This document shows positions 1 to 8,174 of a DNA stretch of 64,000 bases, one piece after another. Source of the DNA: Legionella sp. PC1000 (lineage in GTDB: Bacteria; Pseudomonadota; Gammaproteobacteria; Legionellales; Legionellaceae); assembly GCF_014109805.1 (NCBI RefSeq), contig NZ_CP059400.1, positions 124,001-188,000 on the forward strand, read 5' to 3'. The notes under the pieces are model-generated. The model did no database searches. It had not been told where the DNA came from and saw only the letters and a program-made list of their open reading frames with translations. Made by a program: the position numbers and the translations under genes. Each line of letters starts with the position of its first letter. Position 1 is the stretch's first letter.

Positions 1-169
1 ATTTGTAGCATTAACCAAGCCGCGTCATCCCCAACTTCCTTGAGTATTTATGGGGGTATAGAGATTTCAATATATTTTGAATCGCCCATATTTTTAAACG
101 GTGGATTTGCAGATCATTTATCCCAGGAGTTGCTAAAATAATAAGTAGGCTATATAAGGCTTTTAAAGG

Positions 170-715
170 ATGAAAAATGCACTGACTGGCTTATTGACAC
201 TACTCTTGTTGCCCTTTACTGCTGTTGCCAGTATAGCAATAGTTGCCTTCGCGTTGGCCGTAGTTGCTCTTTTTTCCCCTCTTCTTATTTTAGGGGGTGC
301 TTTATCCATTGCAGGAAATTTATCTAAAAAATTATCCGACCGGATTTTCTCTGATCAAAATAAGGATAATGCGTTTGGCAAAGGTCCTTTGATTGCATAC
401 TTCTCCACGATGGCCGTTCTCTTTCCCTTAAGTATCGTACCGGCTACTTTAGGCTTTGGTGCTCTTGCAGTAGTTGCTTCCGTGATACTTTTACCCACTA
501 TTGCGATATACGGTGCTTACACCCTTGCCGACCAGGAAACAGATCGTCTTGCTGCTTCATCAAGCTTAAATAATGAACCTGGTTTAAGTGAAGAAAAAAA
601 TCAGAGGGAGGGCAGTTACGATTATGGTGATATGCTGCGAGATTTGTTGAAAGGAAAAAAGGCTAAAGAATCGAAAGTACTTATCCAAGTAAGCTTCTCC
701 CCCCATCCACTTTGA
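170..715 (+). CDS. Small hydrophobic membrane protein, unknown function
   Basis: 181 residues with no family I recognise. Two long hydrophobic stretches (about residues 5-47 and 73-117) each could hold one or two membrane helices, separated by a short polar segment with SDRIFSDQNKD. The C-terminal 60 residues are polar and charged and are probably cytoplasmic. The only in-frame ATG lies directly after AAAGG, which is unusually close for a ribosome binding site, so the start is uncertain. The 3' end overlaps the convergent folM gene by 35 bp. No domain or catalytic motif is visible, and no function is proposed. Confidence 0.6.
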   Translation: MKNALTGLLTLLLLPFTAVASIAIVAFALAVVALFSPLLILGGALSIAGNLSKKLSDRIFSDQNKDNAFGKGPLIAYFSTMAVLFPLSIVPATLGFGALAVVASVILLPTIAIYGAYTLADQETDRLAASSSLNNEPGLSEEKNQREGSYDYGDMLRDLLKGKKAKESKVLIQVSFSPHPL

Positions 716-1436
716 GTATTTGTCCAGTTATATAAGGATTTTCAGCCAAAGCTAAAATTGCCTGAGCAATGTATTCAGGATTGCCGTGTTTTTTTAGTGG
801 TGTTTTCGTAATAATTTTTTCTTGTATTTCTGGAGGTAGAGTATTGGAGTACTCAGGCCAGACAATGGCGCCCGGGGCAACTGCATTAACCCTAATTTCG
901 GGAGCAAATTCTCGTGCCAAGCTCTTTGTTTGCATTTCCAAAGCAGCTTTGCTTTGACAATAGACAGAGTATCCTTTCAGCGGTTTTTCTGCATGGATAT
1001 CGCTCACATTGATAATGGCTCCTGAGTGTTTTGCCAGTAAAGGACGCGCAGCAAGGCTCAGTAAAAAAGGGGCTTTAACATGAATATCGAAAAGTGCATT
1101 CCAATCCGTTTCAGCGAACGCAGAAAATTCGGTGCGGATAAAAACAGAAGCATTATTCACTAATAAATCCAAACGTCCAGCCCAATCTTGAACCGCAGTC
1201 ATAATTTCTGCTGCAGCAGACGTCTCAGCTAATTCCCTTTGTAGAACAAACGCGCTGTTTGGTCGTTGTTCGTTTAGGTCGACTGCAAGCGAATGGGCTT
1301 CTTGCAGAGAATGATGGCAATGAATAACTACTTTATATCCTGCTGCATTGAGTTTTTTTACTACAGCGGCACCAATACGCCGTGCGCCCCCGGTAACCAA
1401 AGCCACCCTCGCTTCTTGTTTGTTTGTCGGATTCAA
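681..1436 (-). CDS. folM: Pteridine reductase / FolM-like short-chain dehydrogenase
   Basis: 251-residue classical SDR. The N-terminal cofactor motif TGGARRIG (about residues 15-22) carries the Arg pair typical of pteridine reductases (TGxxxRxG) that favours NADPH. NNAS lies near residue 94, and the catalytic YCQSK motif near residues 158-162 gives Tyr and Lys. The C-terminal VDGG motif closes the fold. FolM enzymes reduce dihydromonapterin and, weakly, dihydrofolate. Here the gene is divergent from an operon that contains a 6-pyruvoyl-tetrahydropterin-synthase-family protein, which supports a pterin role. A general SDR function is the alternative. Confidence 0.8.
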   Translation of the reverse strand: MNPTNKQEARVALVTGGARRIGAAVVKKLNAAGYKVVIHCHHSLQEAHSLAVDLNEQRPNSAFVLQRELAETSAAAEIMTAVQDWAGRLDLLVNNASVFIRTEFSAFAETDWNALFDIHVKAPFLLSLAARPLLAKHSGAIINVSDIHAEKPLKGYSVYCQSKAALEMQTKSLAREFAPEIRVNAVAPGAIVWPEYSNTLPPEIQEKIITKTPLKKHGNPEYIAQAILALAENPYITGQILKVDGGRSLLG

Positions 1437-1491
1437 TGTATGTTTCCTATTCTCGATTATTCTGGGTGAAACGAAGCCCCACTTTTTTGGC

Positions 1492-1569
1492 CTACGTCCC
1501 GCGGCTTGTCCTCGGGATCTAAGGATCTCTCGTTATCACTGGATCCCGCGGACAAGCCGCGGGAGGTAG
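1492..1569. repeat. Palindromic repeat, family A (GCGGCTTGTCC type)
   Basis: Imperfect inverted repeat in the folM-midA intergenic region. The left arm begins CTACGTCCCGCGGCTTGTCC and the right arm reads GACAAGCCGCGGGAGGTAG, with about 38 bp between. Related copies lie at 24536-24618 and 36053-36129. It is flanked by TGGGTGAAACGAAGC (left) and ACTTCGCTTCGG (right), remnants of a second inverted repeat family (family C) that also encloses the copy at 36053. Confidence 0.8.
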
Positions 1570-1625
1570 AGCCAAGGTACTTCGCTTCGGTTTTAATCAG
1601 CTAAAATTTTTTAATTAATTAAACT

Positions 1626-2738
1626 ATGAGTATAATACAAACCCTACATACATTACTGACCCAGCGTCAGGCTATTCCTTTTGTGGAATTCATGCAACTT
1701 GCATTGTACGCCCCTGGCGAAGGATATTACAGTTCTGGGTTGCAAAAATTAGGGAAGCAGGGTGATTTTATTACCGCCCCCGAACTCACTCCTTTATTTG
1801 GTAAAACGCTAGCGAATCAGTGTCAGCAAGTATTAAAAGAACTCGAATCTCCTGTATTATTCGAATTTGGTGCAGGCTCTGGTGCTCTTTGTGTTGCTCT
1901 CTTGGAGCATTTAGCAGAACATAATTCTTTGCCAGAGGCATATTACATTTTGGAAGTCAGTGCCAATTTATACCATCGTCAATGCGAACTGATCGCACAA
2001 AAAATTCCTCATTTAGCTCATTTGGTTACCTGGATTGATCATTGGCCGGAAACTCCTTTTAATGGAGTGGTCCTGGCAAATGAAGTGCTGGATGCGATGC
2101 CTGTACATCGTTTTATGAAAACAGAGCAAGGGATTATGGAAAGTTACATTGCTTTGAATGAACAACACCAATTAACAGAACTATTTAAACCATGTCATAA
2201 TCAGCGATTGCTTGATTACATTAATAACAGATTATCGCTGCCAAATACCCCTTATCTTTCTGAGGTGAATCTTTTTATCGATGATTGGATCCTGAATAAT
2301 TATCACATGTTAAAACAAGGCGTAGTGTTTTTGATTGATTATGGATTCCCTCGTCATGAGTATTATCATCCTGATCGTAATCAAGGGACTTTAATGTGTC
2401 ATTACCAGCATCAAAGTCATACAGATTCTTTATTGCATCCGGGAGAACAAGATATTACCGCGCATGTGGATTTTACTCATGTTGCAGAAGCGGGGCAACA
2501 GGCTGGTTTTCATATTGCGGGTTTTACCAATCAAGCCTCTTTTTTGCTGGCTAACGGTCTGCTAAGCTTAATCAATACATTGAATAATGAGTTGGACCAA
2601 ATACAAGCAAAACAAGCGATAAAACAGCTCACTCTCCCTAGTGAAATGGGGGAGTTATTTAAAGTAATCGCGCTGAGTAAAAATGTGGAAATTTCCTTAA
2701 ACGGATTTCTATTAAATGATAAACGAGTGAGTTTATGA
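1626..2738 (+). CDS. MidA/NDUFAF7-type SAM-dependent methyltransferase (DUF185)
   Basis: 370 residues matching the MidA family (COG1565). The N-terminal block has FVEFMQLALYAPGEGYY and GDFITAPELTPLFG, both hallmarks of the family. The SAM-binding motif EFGAGSGALC is near residues 79-88, followed by ILEVSANL and the VVLANEVLDAMPV block near residues 154-166. The mitochondrial homologue NDUFAF7 symmetrically dimethylates an arginine of a complex I subunit; the bacterial substrate is not established. The stop codon overlaps the next start (ATGA), so it is probably translationally coupled to the pterin-family gene and priA. No convincing Shine-Dalgarno precedes the start. Confidence 0.85.
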   Translation: MSIIQTLHTLLTQRQAIPFVEFMQLALYAPGEGYYSSGLQKLGKQGDFITAPELTPLFGKTLANQCQQVLKELESPVLFEFGAGSGALCVALLEHLAEHNSLPEAYYILEVSANLYHRQCELIAQKIPHLAHLVTWIDHWPETPFNGVVLANEVLDAMPVHRFMKTEQGIMESYIALNEQHQLTELFKPCHNQRLLDYINNRLSLPNTPYLSEVNLFIDDWILNNYHMLKQGVVFLIDYGFPRHEYYHPDRNQGTLMCHYQHQSHTDSLLHPGEQDITAHVDFTHVAEAGQQAGFHIAGFTNQASFLLANGLLSLINTLNNELDQIQAKQAIKQLTLPSEMGELFKVIALSKNVEISLNGFLLNDKRVSL

Positions 2739-3241
2739 ACAGAAAAAAATACCTGACCACAGTAGAATTACAAAAAGAATCGATGAAGTTTTCTGCAGGC
2801 CACACTACTATTTTCTCTGCAACTGAAAGAGAACCATTGCATGGTCATATGTATGGGGTTTATTTGGCACTCACTACTTGGGTCGAAGAAAATGGGATGA
2901 CTTTTGACTATCGTTATTATAAAGAACGTATTCATAAATTATGTCGTTATTTAAATCAAACGTTTCTGATGCCGCAATTTTCTCCTTTTCTGGAATATGC
3001 TGAGGATGAGGAATATTATTACTTTACCTTTAACCACAAAAAAATTCCCTTTTTAAAGGAAGACGTCACTTTATTGCCAGTTACCAATATTACCGTTGAA
3101 GAATTATCGCGTTGGTTTGTTCATGAGCTGATTAAAGACGAAGCGGAGTTGAAGCGACATCGCATTGAGAAGGTTGTGGTGAAGGTTTTTTCTGCTCCAG
3201 GCCAATCAGCAAGCCATCAATGGCAAAGAGCGAATGAATAA
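2735..3241 (+). CDS. 6-pyruvoyl-tetrahydropterin synthase family protein (COG0720), PTPS-III-like motif
   Basis: 168 residues of the PTPS/QueD family. Zinc-binding histidines are visible as FSAGH (His23) and HGH (His36, His38). VTNITVEELSRWF matches the conserved NPTxENxxRW region. The segment before HGH reads EREPLHGH: there is no catalytic Cys as in QueD (CxxxHGH), but Glu33 fits the ExxHGH signature described for PTPS-III enzymes, which can replace FolB in folate synthesis. Its neighbours, an upstream FolM-like reductase and ThyA further on, suit a folate or pterin role. QueD (queuosine pathway) is the alternative, since queC is present at 23781-24467. It overlaps both neighbours (4 bp and 8 bp). 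Confidence 0.8.
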   Translation: MNRKKYLTTVELQKESMKFSAGHTTIFSATEREPLHGHMYGVYLALTTWVEENGMTFDYRYYKERIHKLCRYLNQTFLMPQFSPFLEYAEDEEYYYFTFNHKKIPFLKEDVTLLPVTNITVEELSRWFVHELIKDEAELKRHRIEKVVVKVFSAPGQSASHQWQRANE

Positions 3242-5528
3242 AAACGATCACAGCTATTCTATAGAGAACTCCCTTTTGTCATTTTCTCCAGACACATCCT
3301 TGGAACAAATTAGGGAGGGTGGAGACACCACACGAGAAAGTGAGCAAAATGGAAAGACTGCTTACCAAGTATGTATTCCCCATACACACCGAGATTTTTT
3401 TGATTATGCTGCCGAAGAAGTTACCCCTTGCATAGGGGCGCGTGTTTGGATTCCTTTTCGTAAACAAACACGTTTGGGCATAGTCATTGGTAAAAGTGAA
3501 TCCTCATACAATGCTGCCTCATTAAAAAGCATTAGCGCAGTCATTGATGAACAACCATTAATGACACAGGAAACTTTAACTTTATGTTCGTGGATCGCGA
3601 GTTACTATCAATCGCCTTTGTCTGAAGTATTGCCGCTCGCGTTACCTAAAAAATATCGATTGGGTCAGCTTTGCCAATTACCTATGGGTGATTTTTATCA
3701 ATTAGCATTGCCCCTTGATGAGGCCAAAAAACTTATTCCTGCTCGTGCACGTAAACAACAGGAACTGGTCGAATTCTTGAGTACCCAAAAAGAAGCGATT
3801 GCCAAACAATGTTTGACGGAAAAAGGATTTAACTCAAGCCAACTCTGTACCCTGCTTGCTGCACAAATTCTTTCTTTATCCCAACAAATACTACTGCCGG
3901 AAAAAGCAAATACTTCACTATCGCTCCCATTAGAGCTTAATCCTGAGCAAGCTGTGGCTGTGGCTGCAATTATAGAGACCTTGCATCAATATCAGTGCTT
4001 TTTATTGCAGGGGGTTACAGGGAGTGGAAAAACAGAAGTATATTTGCACGTGATTGCTCAGGTGCTAGAACAACAAAAACAAGTGTTAATTTTGGTGCCT
4101 GAGATAGGTTTAACCCCGCAATTAGTATCACGATTTACCGCGCGTTTTAAACATCCCATTGCGGTGATCCATTCTGGCTTAAATGAATCTGAGAGACAAG
4201 CCGCTTGGCAATTAGCAAAAGAAGGCAAGGTTAAAATGGTGATAGGAACCCGAGCCGCAATTTTTACACCTATGCCTGACTTGGGATTAATTGTCATTGA
4301 TGAAGAACATGATCCTTCATTAAAGCAAATGGAAGGAGTGCGCTATTCAGCGCGTGATACTGCATTAATGCGCGCACATTTAGCGAATATACCCATTATT
4401 TTGGGCTCAGCGACTCCTAGTTTGGAAAGTATGTACAACGTAATACAAAAAAAATATACGGTGTTACGTTTAACTCATAAAGCACTCTCGACAACACCCT
4501 TGCACTACCAACTCATTGATTTGCGTTCTCAATCACTTCAACATAGTTTGGCAACCGTTACCTTACATGCAATTAAAGAACATTTACTCAAACAAAATCA
4601 GGTTTTGGTTTTCATTAATCGCCGAGGCTTTTCTCCTGTTCTGTTATGCCACCAATGTGGCTGGATGGTTGATTGCCGCGCTTGTGACAGCCATTTGACC
4701 CTGCATAAACAGCTAGGGCAGATGATTTGTCATCATTGTGGTTTGACCCAAAAAACTCCTGAACGTTGTTCCAGCTGTAACAGTATGGAATTGATACCCG
4801 TTGGCGCAGGTACCCAACGCATCCATGAGTTTTTAAGTGCATATTTTCCAGGGACTGAGGTCGTGCGTATTGATCGCGATGCAGTGCGCAAAAAAAATTC
4901 TTTAGATGAGCATTTGGATAAAATCCATAATGGCAAAGCACAGTTAATTGTCGGTACACAAATGTTAGCGAAAGGCCATCATTTTCCTCGCCTTTCTTTG
5001 GTGGTGGTTGTGGATGCAGATGCCGGACTTTATAATCAGGATTTTCGGGCCCTAGAGCATTTAGGACAATTATTAATGCAAGTTTCAGGGCGGGCAGGTC
5101 GAGCAGAGCAAGCAGGTCAGGTTTTGATTCAAACTCACGTGCCGAATCATCCACTATTGAATTTATTGATTCAGCAAGGATATGATCAATTCGTTGATGC
5201 TTTATTAACTACACGCCAAAAAGCACAACTCCCTCCTTTTCACTATCTGGCTGTAATTAGAGCACAAGGGAAAGTAGCAGGAAGCGTATTAAGGTTTTTA
5301 CATGCCGCCAAAGAGCAAATCGTAACACATTCCATTACAGTGATGGGGCCAGCGCCTGCTCCTATGCCTCGAAAAGCCAATCAGTATCGTATGCAGCTGT
5401 TACTTAAGTCCTCCTCAAGAAAAACTCTTAAAAACTCATTAACACAATTGCGTGAATGGCTGGCAGGAAATAAATTAGGCAATGGGGTGCGTTGGAATAT
5501 TGATGTAGATCCTATGGATTTATCATAA
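3234..5528 (+). CDS. priA: Primosomal replication protein N' (PriA helicase)
   Basis: 764 residues, against about 730 in E. coli. It is the superfamily 2 3'-5' DNA helicase that restarts collapsed replication forks. Walker A GVTGSGKTEVY lies near residue 260 and the Walker B DEEH box near 355. Paired Cys motifs between about residues 472 and 516 (CHQCG, CRAC, CHHCG, CSSC) form the two zinc sites. Helicase motifs GSATPSLES, GTQMLAKGHHFP and QVSGRAGRAEQ follow. An unusual polar extension of about 42 residues precedes the usual beginning (YQVCIPHTHRDFF); no in-frame ATG or GTG lies closer to it, so the annotated start is kept. It overlaps the upstream gene by 8 bp. Confidence 0.95.
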   Translation: MNKNDHSYSIENSLLSFSPDTSLEQIREGGDTTRESEQNGKTAYQVCIPHTHRDFFDYAAEEVTPCIGARVWIPFRKQTRLGIVIGKSESSYNAASLKSISAVIDEQPLMTQETLTLCSWIASYYQSPLSEVLPLALPKKYRLGQLCQLPMGDFYQLALPLDEAKKLIPARARKQQELVEFLSTQKEAIAKQCLTEKGFNSSQLCTLLAAQILSLSQQILLPEKANTSLSLPLELNPEQAVAVAAIIETLHQYQCFLLQGVTGSGKTEVYLHVIAQVLEQQKQVLILVPEIGLTPQLVSRFTARFKHPIAVIHSGLNESERQAAWQLAKEGKVKMVIGTRAAIFTPMPDLGLIVIDEEHDPSLKQMEGVRYSARDTALMRAHLANIPIILGSATPSLESMYNVIQKKYTVLRLTHKALSTTPLHYQLIDLRSQSLQHSLATVTLHAIKEHLLKQNQVLVFINRRGFSPVLLCHQCGWMVDCRACDSHLTLHKQLGQMICHHCGLTQKTPERCSSCNSMELIPVGAGTQRIHEFLSAYFPGTEVVRIDRDAVRKKNSLDEHLDKIHNGKAQLIVGTQMLAKGHHFPRLSLVVVVDADAGLYNQDFRALEHLGQLLMQVSGRAGRAEQAGQVLIQTHVPNHPLLNLLIQQGYDQFVDALLTTRQKAQLPPFHYLAVIRAQGKVAGSVLRFLHAAKEQIVTHSITVMGPAPAPMPRKANQYRMQLLLKSSSRKTLKNSLTQLREWLAGNKLGNGVRWNIDVDPMDLS

Positions 5529-5530
5529 TT

Positions 5531-5579
5531 CTAGAAAAAGCAGTTGAAATCTGCCCAAGAACACAGCTGCTTTTTCTAG
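5531..5579. terminator. Strong hairpin between priA and the thioesterase gene
   Basis: The arm CTAGAAAAAGCAGTTG at 5531-5546 pairs with CAGCTGCTTTTTCTAG at 5564-5579 (15 of 16 positions). It lies 2 bp after the priA stop, and the arms contain A and T runs, so it could work as an intrinsic terminator or attenuator before the next gene on the same strand. Confidence 0.6.
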
Positions 5580-5597
5580 GATAATGGAGATAGAGAA

Positions 5598-5999
5598 ATG
5601 ACTGACGCGAAGGTTGAAGTACATAAAAAGGTTTTTCCTATTGCCTGGGGAGATATGGATGCCCTGGGGCATGTGAATAATGCCCGCTATTTTGATTATT
5701 TTCAGGAAGCACGTATTGACTGGTTAAGACAGCTTCATATCAATATGACAGGAGAAACGGGTCCTGTAGTGATTCATGTTGCATGTACCTTTTTAAAACC
5801 AGTAATTTATCCTGCAATAGTGACTTTATGTTCAAAAATACACAGCCCTGGAAACTCCAGCATGATGATGGATCATGATCTGTATCAGGGTGAGATCCTG
5901 ATGGCGCAAGGCAGTTGTAAAATTGTATGGGTGGATTATACGCAAAATAAATCGGTACCTTTACCTAATGAGATCCGCAGACTTTTTCAAATCAATTAA
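5598..5999 (+). CDS. Hotdog-fold acyl-CoA thioesterase (4HBT/YbgC-like)
   Basis: 133 residues with the 4-hydroxybenzoyl-CoA thioesterase signature WGDMDALGHVNNARYFDYF (residues 17-35). The conserved Asp (D19 or D21) in this block is the usual catalytic residue. The rest fits a single hotdog domain that hydrolyses short acyl-CoA or acyl-ACP thioesters in the cytoplasm; the substrate cannot be told from sequence. A good ribosome binding site (ATGGAGATAGAG) precedes the ATG. It follows priA after a hairpin and may be transcribed separately. Confidence 0.85.
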   Translation: MTDAKVEVHKKVFPIAWGDMDALGHVNNARYFDYFQEARIDWLRQLHINMTGETGPVVIHVACTFLKPVIYPAIVTLCSKIHSPGNSSMMMDHDLYQGEILMAQGSCKIVWVDYTQNKSVPLPNEIRRLFQIN

Positions 6000-6052
6000 T
6001 CTGGATGCAGCGACCCCGGGTTTTCCTGTGTTCTTTTTAAAGTATGCTCTGT

Positions 6053-6081
6053 GGATACCGCGCATAAAGCGCGGTACGTAG
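6053..6081. repeat. Family B palindromic repeat, left half
   Basis: GGATACCGCGCATAAAGCGC continues to CGGTACGTAG. It is the reverse complement of the unit at 6356-6385, so the two halves form an inverted repeat around the 8-bp tandem array. Confidence 0.85.
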
Positions 6082-6179
6082 GTAAAAAACTTGCGGGGGT
6101 TCTATCAGGCTTTATACCTGGGAGATAGGCACTTAGAAAATAGTTTCTTGTTAACTACTGAATTTTTATAAACTTCTCT

Positions 6180-6350
6180 CTAAGCTTCTAAGCTTCTAAG
6201 CTTCTAAGCTTCTAAGCTTCTAAGCTTCTAAGCTTCTAAGCTTCTAAGCTTCTAAGCTTCTAAGCTTCTAAGCTTCTAAACTTCTAAACTTCTAAGCTTC
6301 TAAACTTCTAAACTTCTAAGTCTCTAAGCTTCTAATCCTCTAAACATCTA
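6180..6350. repeat. 8-bp tandem repeat array (unit TAAGCTTC)
   Basis: About 12 perfect head-to-tail copies of TAAGCTTC (to about 6279) are followed by about 9 degenerate copies (AAACTTCT, AAGTCTCT, AATCCTCT). Each unit carries the self-complementary AAGCTT. The array is noncoding: 8 bp is not a multiple of 3 and no gene spans it. It sits between the thioesterase and thyA stop codons. Such arrays are prone to slippage and usually vary between strains. Confidence 0.95.
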
Positions 6351-6355
6351 TGTAG

Positions 6356-6385
6356 CTACGTACCGCGCTTTATGCGCGGTATCCA
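6356..6385. repeat. Family B palindromic repeat, right half
   Basis: CTACGTACCGCGCTTTATGC continues to GCGGTATCCA. It is the inverted partner of 6053-6081, and the same sequence recurs at 15803, 16062, 30954 and 44149. Confidence 0.85.
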
Positions 6386-6440
6386 CAACAATGCTCTACG
6401 CTTTGAGGGTTCTGCGGCACTCATCCGGCAAAAAAATACA

Positions 6441-7235
6441 TTAAACAGCAATTGGTGCTTTGATTGCTGGATGGGATTGATAATTTAGAAACTCAAAATC
6501 ATCATAAACATAGTCAAATAACGATTGCGGCTTCCGTTTGATATTTAAAGTAGCTAAGGGCAAGGGTTCTCTTGCTAATTGGGTGCGTGCCTGTTCCAAA
6601 TGGTTTAGATATAAATGGCAGTCTCCACCAGTCCAGATAAAATCACCTACATTGAGATTGCATTGCTGAGCAACCATGTGGGTAAGCAGCGAATAAGATG
6701 CAATATTAAAAGGTACGCCCAAAAATACATCAGCAGAACGTTGATACAACTGACAAGAAAGAGTTTTATTGGCTACATAAAACTGAAATAAGGCATGACA
6801 AGGCATTAACGCCATGTGATCCAGTTCGCCAACATTCCATGCGCTGACCAGTAAGCGGCGAGAGTCAGGATTGGTTTTAATTTGTTGGATGACGTCACTG
6901 AGTTGATCAATGGTGCGTCCATCAACTGTTGGCCAACTTCGCCATTGTTTGCCATAAATCGGTCCCAAATCACCATTACGATCAGCCCATTCATCCCATA
7001 TGGTCACTCCGTTTTCATTTAAATAGGCGATATTGGTATCTCCTTTCAAAAACCAGAGTAATTCATGCACGATACTGCGCATATGTAATTTTTTGGTCGT
7101 AACTAAAGGAAACCCTTGGCGTAAATCAAAGCGCATTTGATAACCAAAAACTGATAAAGTTCCAGTGCCTGTCCGGTCTGTTTTTTGGGTGCCATGTTGT
7201 AAAATATGTTCTAACAAGTTTAAATAAGTTTTCAT
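6441..7235 (-). CDS. thyA: Thymidylate synthase
   Basis: 264 residues, the standard ThyA length. It converts dUMP and 5,10-methylene-tetrahydrofolate to dTMP and dihydrofolate in the cytoplasm. The catalytic Cys146 is in [14 protein letters not shown]. Also visible are RTGTGT (residues 21-26), the [11 protein letters not shown] block, and [20 protein letters not shown], which contacts dUMP. Its start overlaps the lgt stop by 4 bp, so lgt-thyA form an operon, an arrangement widespread in gammaproteobacteria. Because ThyA makes dihydrofolate, a dihydrofolate reductase activity is needed, which bears on the nearby FolM-like gene. Confidence 0.97.
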   Translation of the reverse strand: MKTYLNLLEHILQHGTQKTDRTGTGTLSVFGYQMRFDLRQGFPLVTTKKLHMRSIVHELLWFLKGDTNIAYLNENGVTIWDEWADRNGDLGPIYGKQWRSWPTVDGRTIDQLSDVIQQIKTNPDSRRLLVSAWNVGELDHMALMPCHALFQFYVANKTLSCQLYQRSADVFLGVPFNIASYSLLTHMVAQQCNLNVGDFIWTGGDCHLYLNHLEQARTQLAREPLPLATLNIKRKPQSLFDYVYDDFEFLNYQSHPAIKAPIAV

Positions 7236-8002
7236 CGTTTAGCCCACCATAACCAAAATCCCAGCAATAACATGGGAATAGATAAAATTTGTCCCATAGT
7301 CAACCATCCGAAAGCAATATAGCCCAATTGCGGATCAGGTTGTCGGAAAAACTCAGCAATAATACGACACACTGCATACCCCATTAAAAAAACGGCGGAT
7401 ACCCGACCAACCGGCCGAGGTTTGCGCGCATAAATCCAAACAAGAAGAAACAACCCAATTCCTTCCAGGCCAAATTCGTACAGCTCTGAAGGATGACGTG
7501 GCTGATTGTCAACATGGCTATATATCATTCCCCAAGGCATATCAGTAACTCTTCCCCATAGTTCTCCGTTAATAAAGTTACCAATACGCCCAGCCCCCAA
7601 GCCTATGGGAACCAGCGGCGCAATAAAATCGCCTATTTCCAAAAACGATTTTTTACTTTTGAGAGAAAAGAGCCAAAGTGCAAGAGCGACACCAAGCAAG
7701 CCTCCGTGAAAAGACATGCCGCCTTGCCAGATTTTAAATAATGACAAGGGATCATGTATTAATTCAGGGAAATTATAAAAAAGCATGTAGCCGACCCGTC
7801 CGCCAATAATGACACCGAGGGCTGCATAAAAGATCAAATCGCTGATTTGTTCTGAGGTCCAATCCAATTGATAGTGCTTTGCGCGCCAATGACCAAGTAG
7901 CCAACCACTCACAAAGCCAATCAGATACATTAACCCGTACCAATGAACTTGTAAGGGGCCTAGTGAAAATGCAACAGGATTTATATAAGGAAAGGTGAGC
8001 AT
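7232..8002 (-). CDS. lgt: Prolipoprotein diacylglyceryl transferase
   Basis: 256-residue polytopic inner-membrane enzyme that transfers diacylglycerol from phosphatidylglycerol to the lipobox Cys of prolipoproteins. The family signature [16 protein letters not shown] covers residues 136-151. QGGMSFHGG (His99) is the conserved periplasmic loop, and [10 protein letters not shown] is the first membrane block. It is upstream of thyA with a 4-bp overlap. At least one substrate candidate lies in the window (the lipoprotein at 29846). Confidence 0.96.
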   Translation of the reverse strand: MLTFPYINPVAFSLGPLQVHWYGLMYLIGFVSGWLLGHWRAKHYQLDWTSEQISDLIFYAALGVIIGGRVGYMLFYNFPELIHDPLSLFKIWQGGMSFHGGLLGVALALWLFSLKSKKSFLEIGDFIAPLVPIGLGAGRIGNFINGELWGRVTDMPWGMIYSHVDNQPRHPSELYEFGLEGIGLFLLVWIYARKPRPVGRVSAVFLMGYAVCRIIAEFFRQPDPQLGYIAFGWLTMGQILSIPMLLLGFWLWWAKR

Positions 8003-8072
8003 ATCTTTTAAGTTCCTTTTTTATCTGCATGTACGCTTCCATAATTTAAGGGATCGTAATCATGGATAGAAC

Positions 8073-8151
8073 GTAGCCTGGGTGCAGCGTAGCGGAACCC
8101 GATATTAACTGAGCTCAAAACTCCTGGGTACAGCGCAGCGAAACCCAGGCT
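8073..8151. repeat. Family C palindromic repeat (CCTGGGT...ACCCAGG)
   Basis: GTAGCCTGGGTGCAGCGTAG at the left and AGCGAAACCCAGGCT at the right form an inverted pair, with an internal second CCTGGGTACAGCGCAGCG copy. Related units occur at 28714, 30868, 31242, 35996, 39503 and 41661. It occupies the space between the lgt start and the ptsP stop. Confidence 0.75.
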
Positions 8152-8174
8152 GCAATTTTCAATCAGGGTCTTAT

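Noticed and set aside
4615-5154. 179-residue minus-strand ORF
   Set aside because: It lies wholly inside priA on the opposite strand and has no family features.
6180-6350. CRISPR array
   Set aside because: The units are 8 bp with no spacers. It is a simple tandem repeat.
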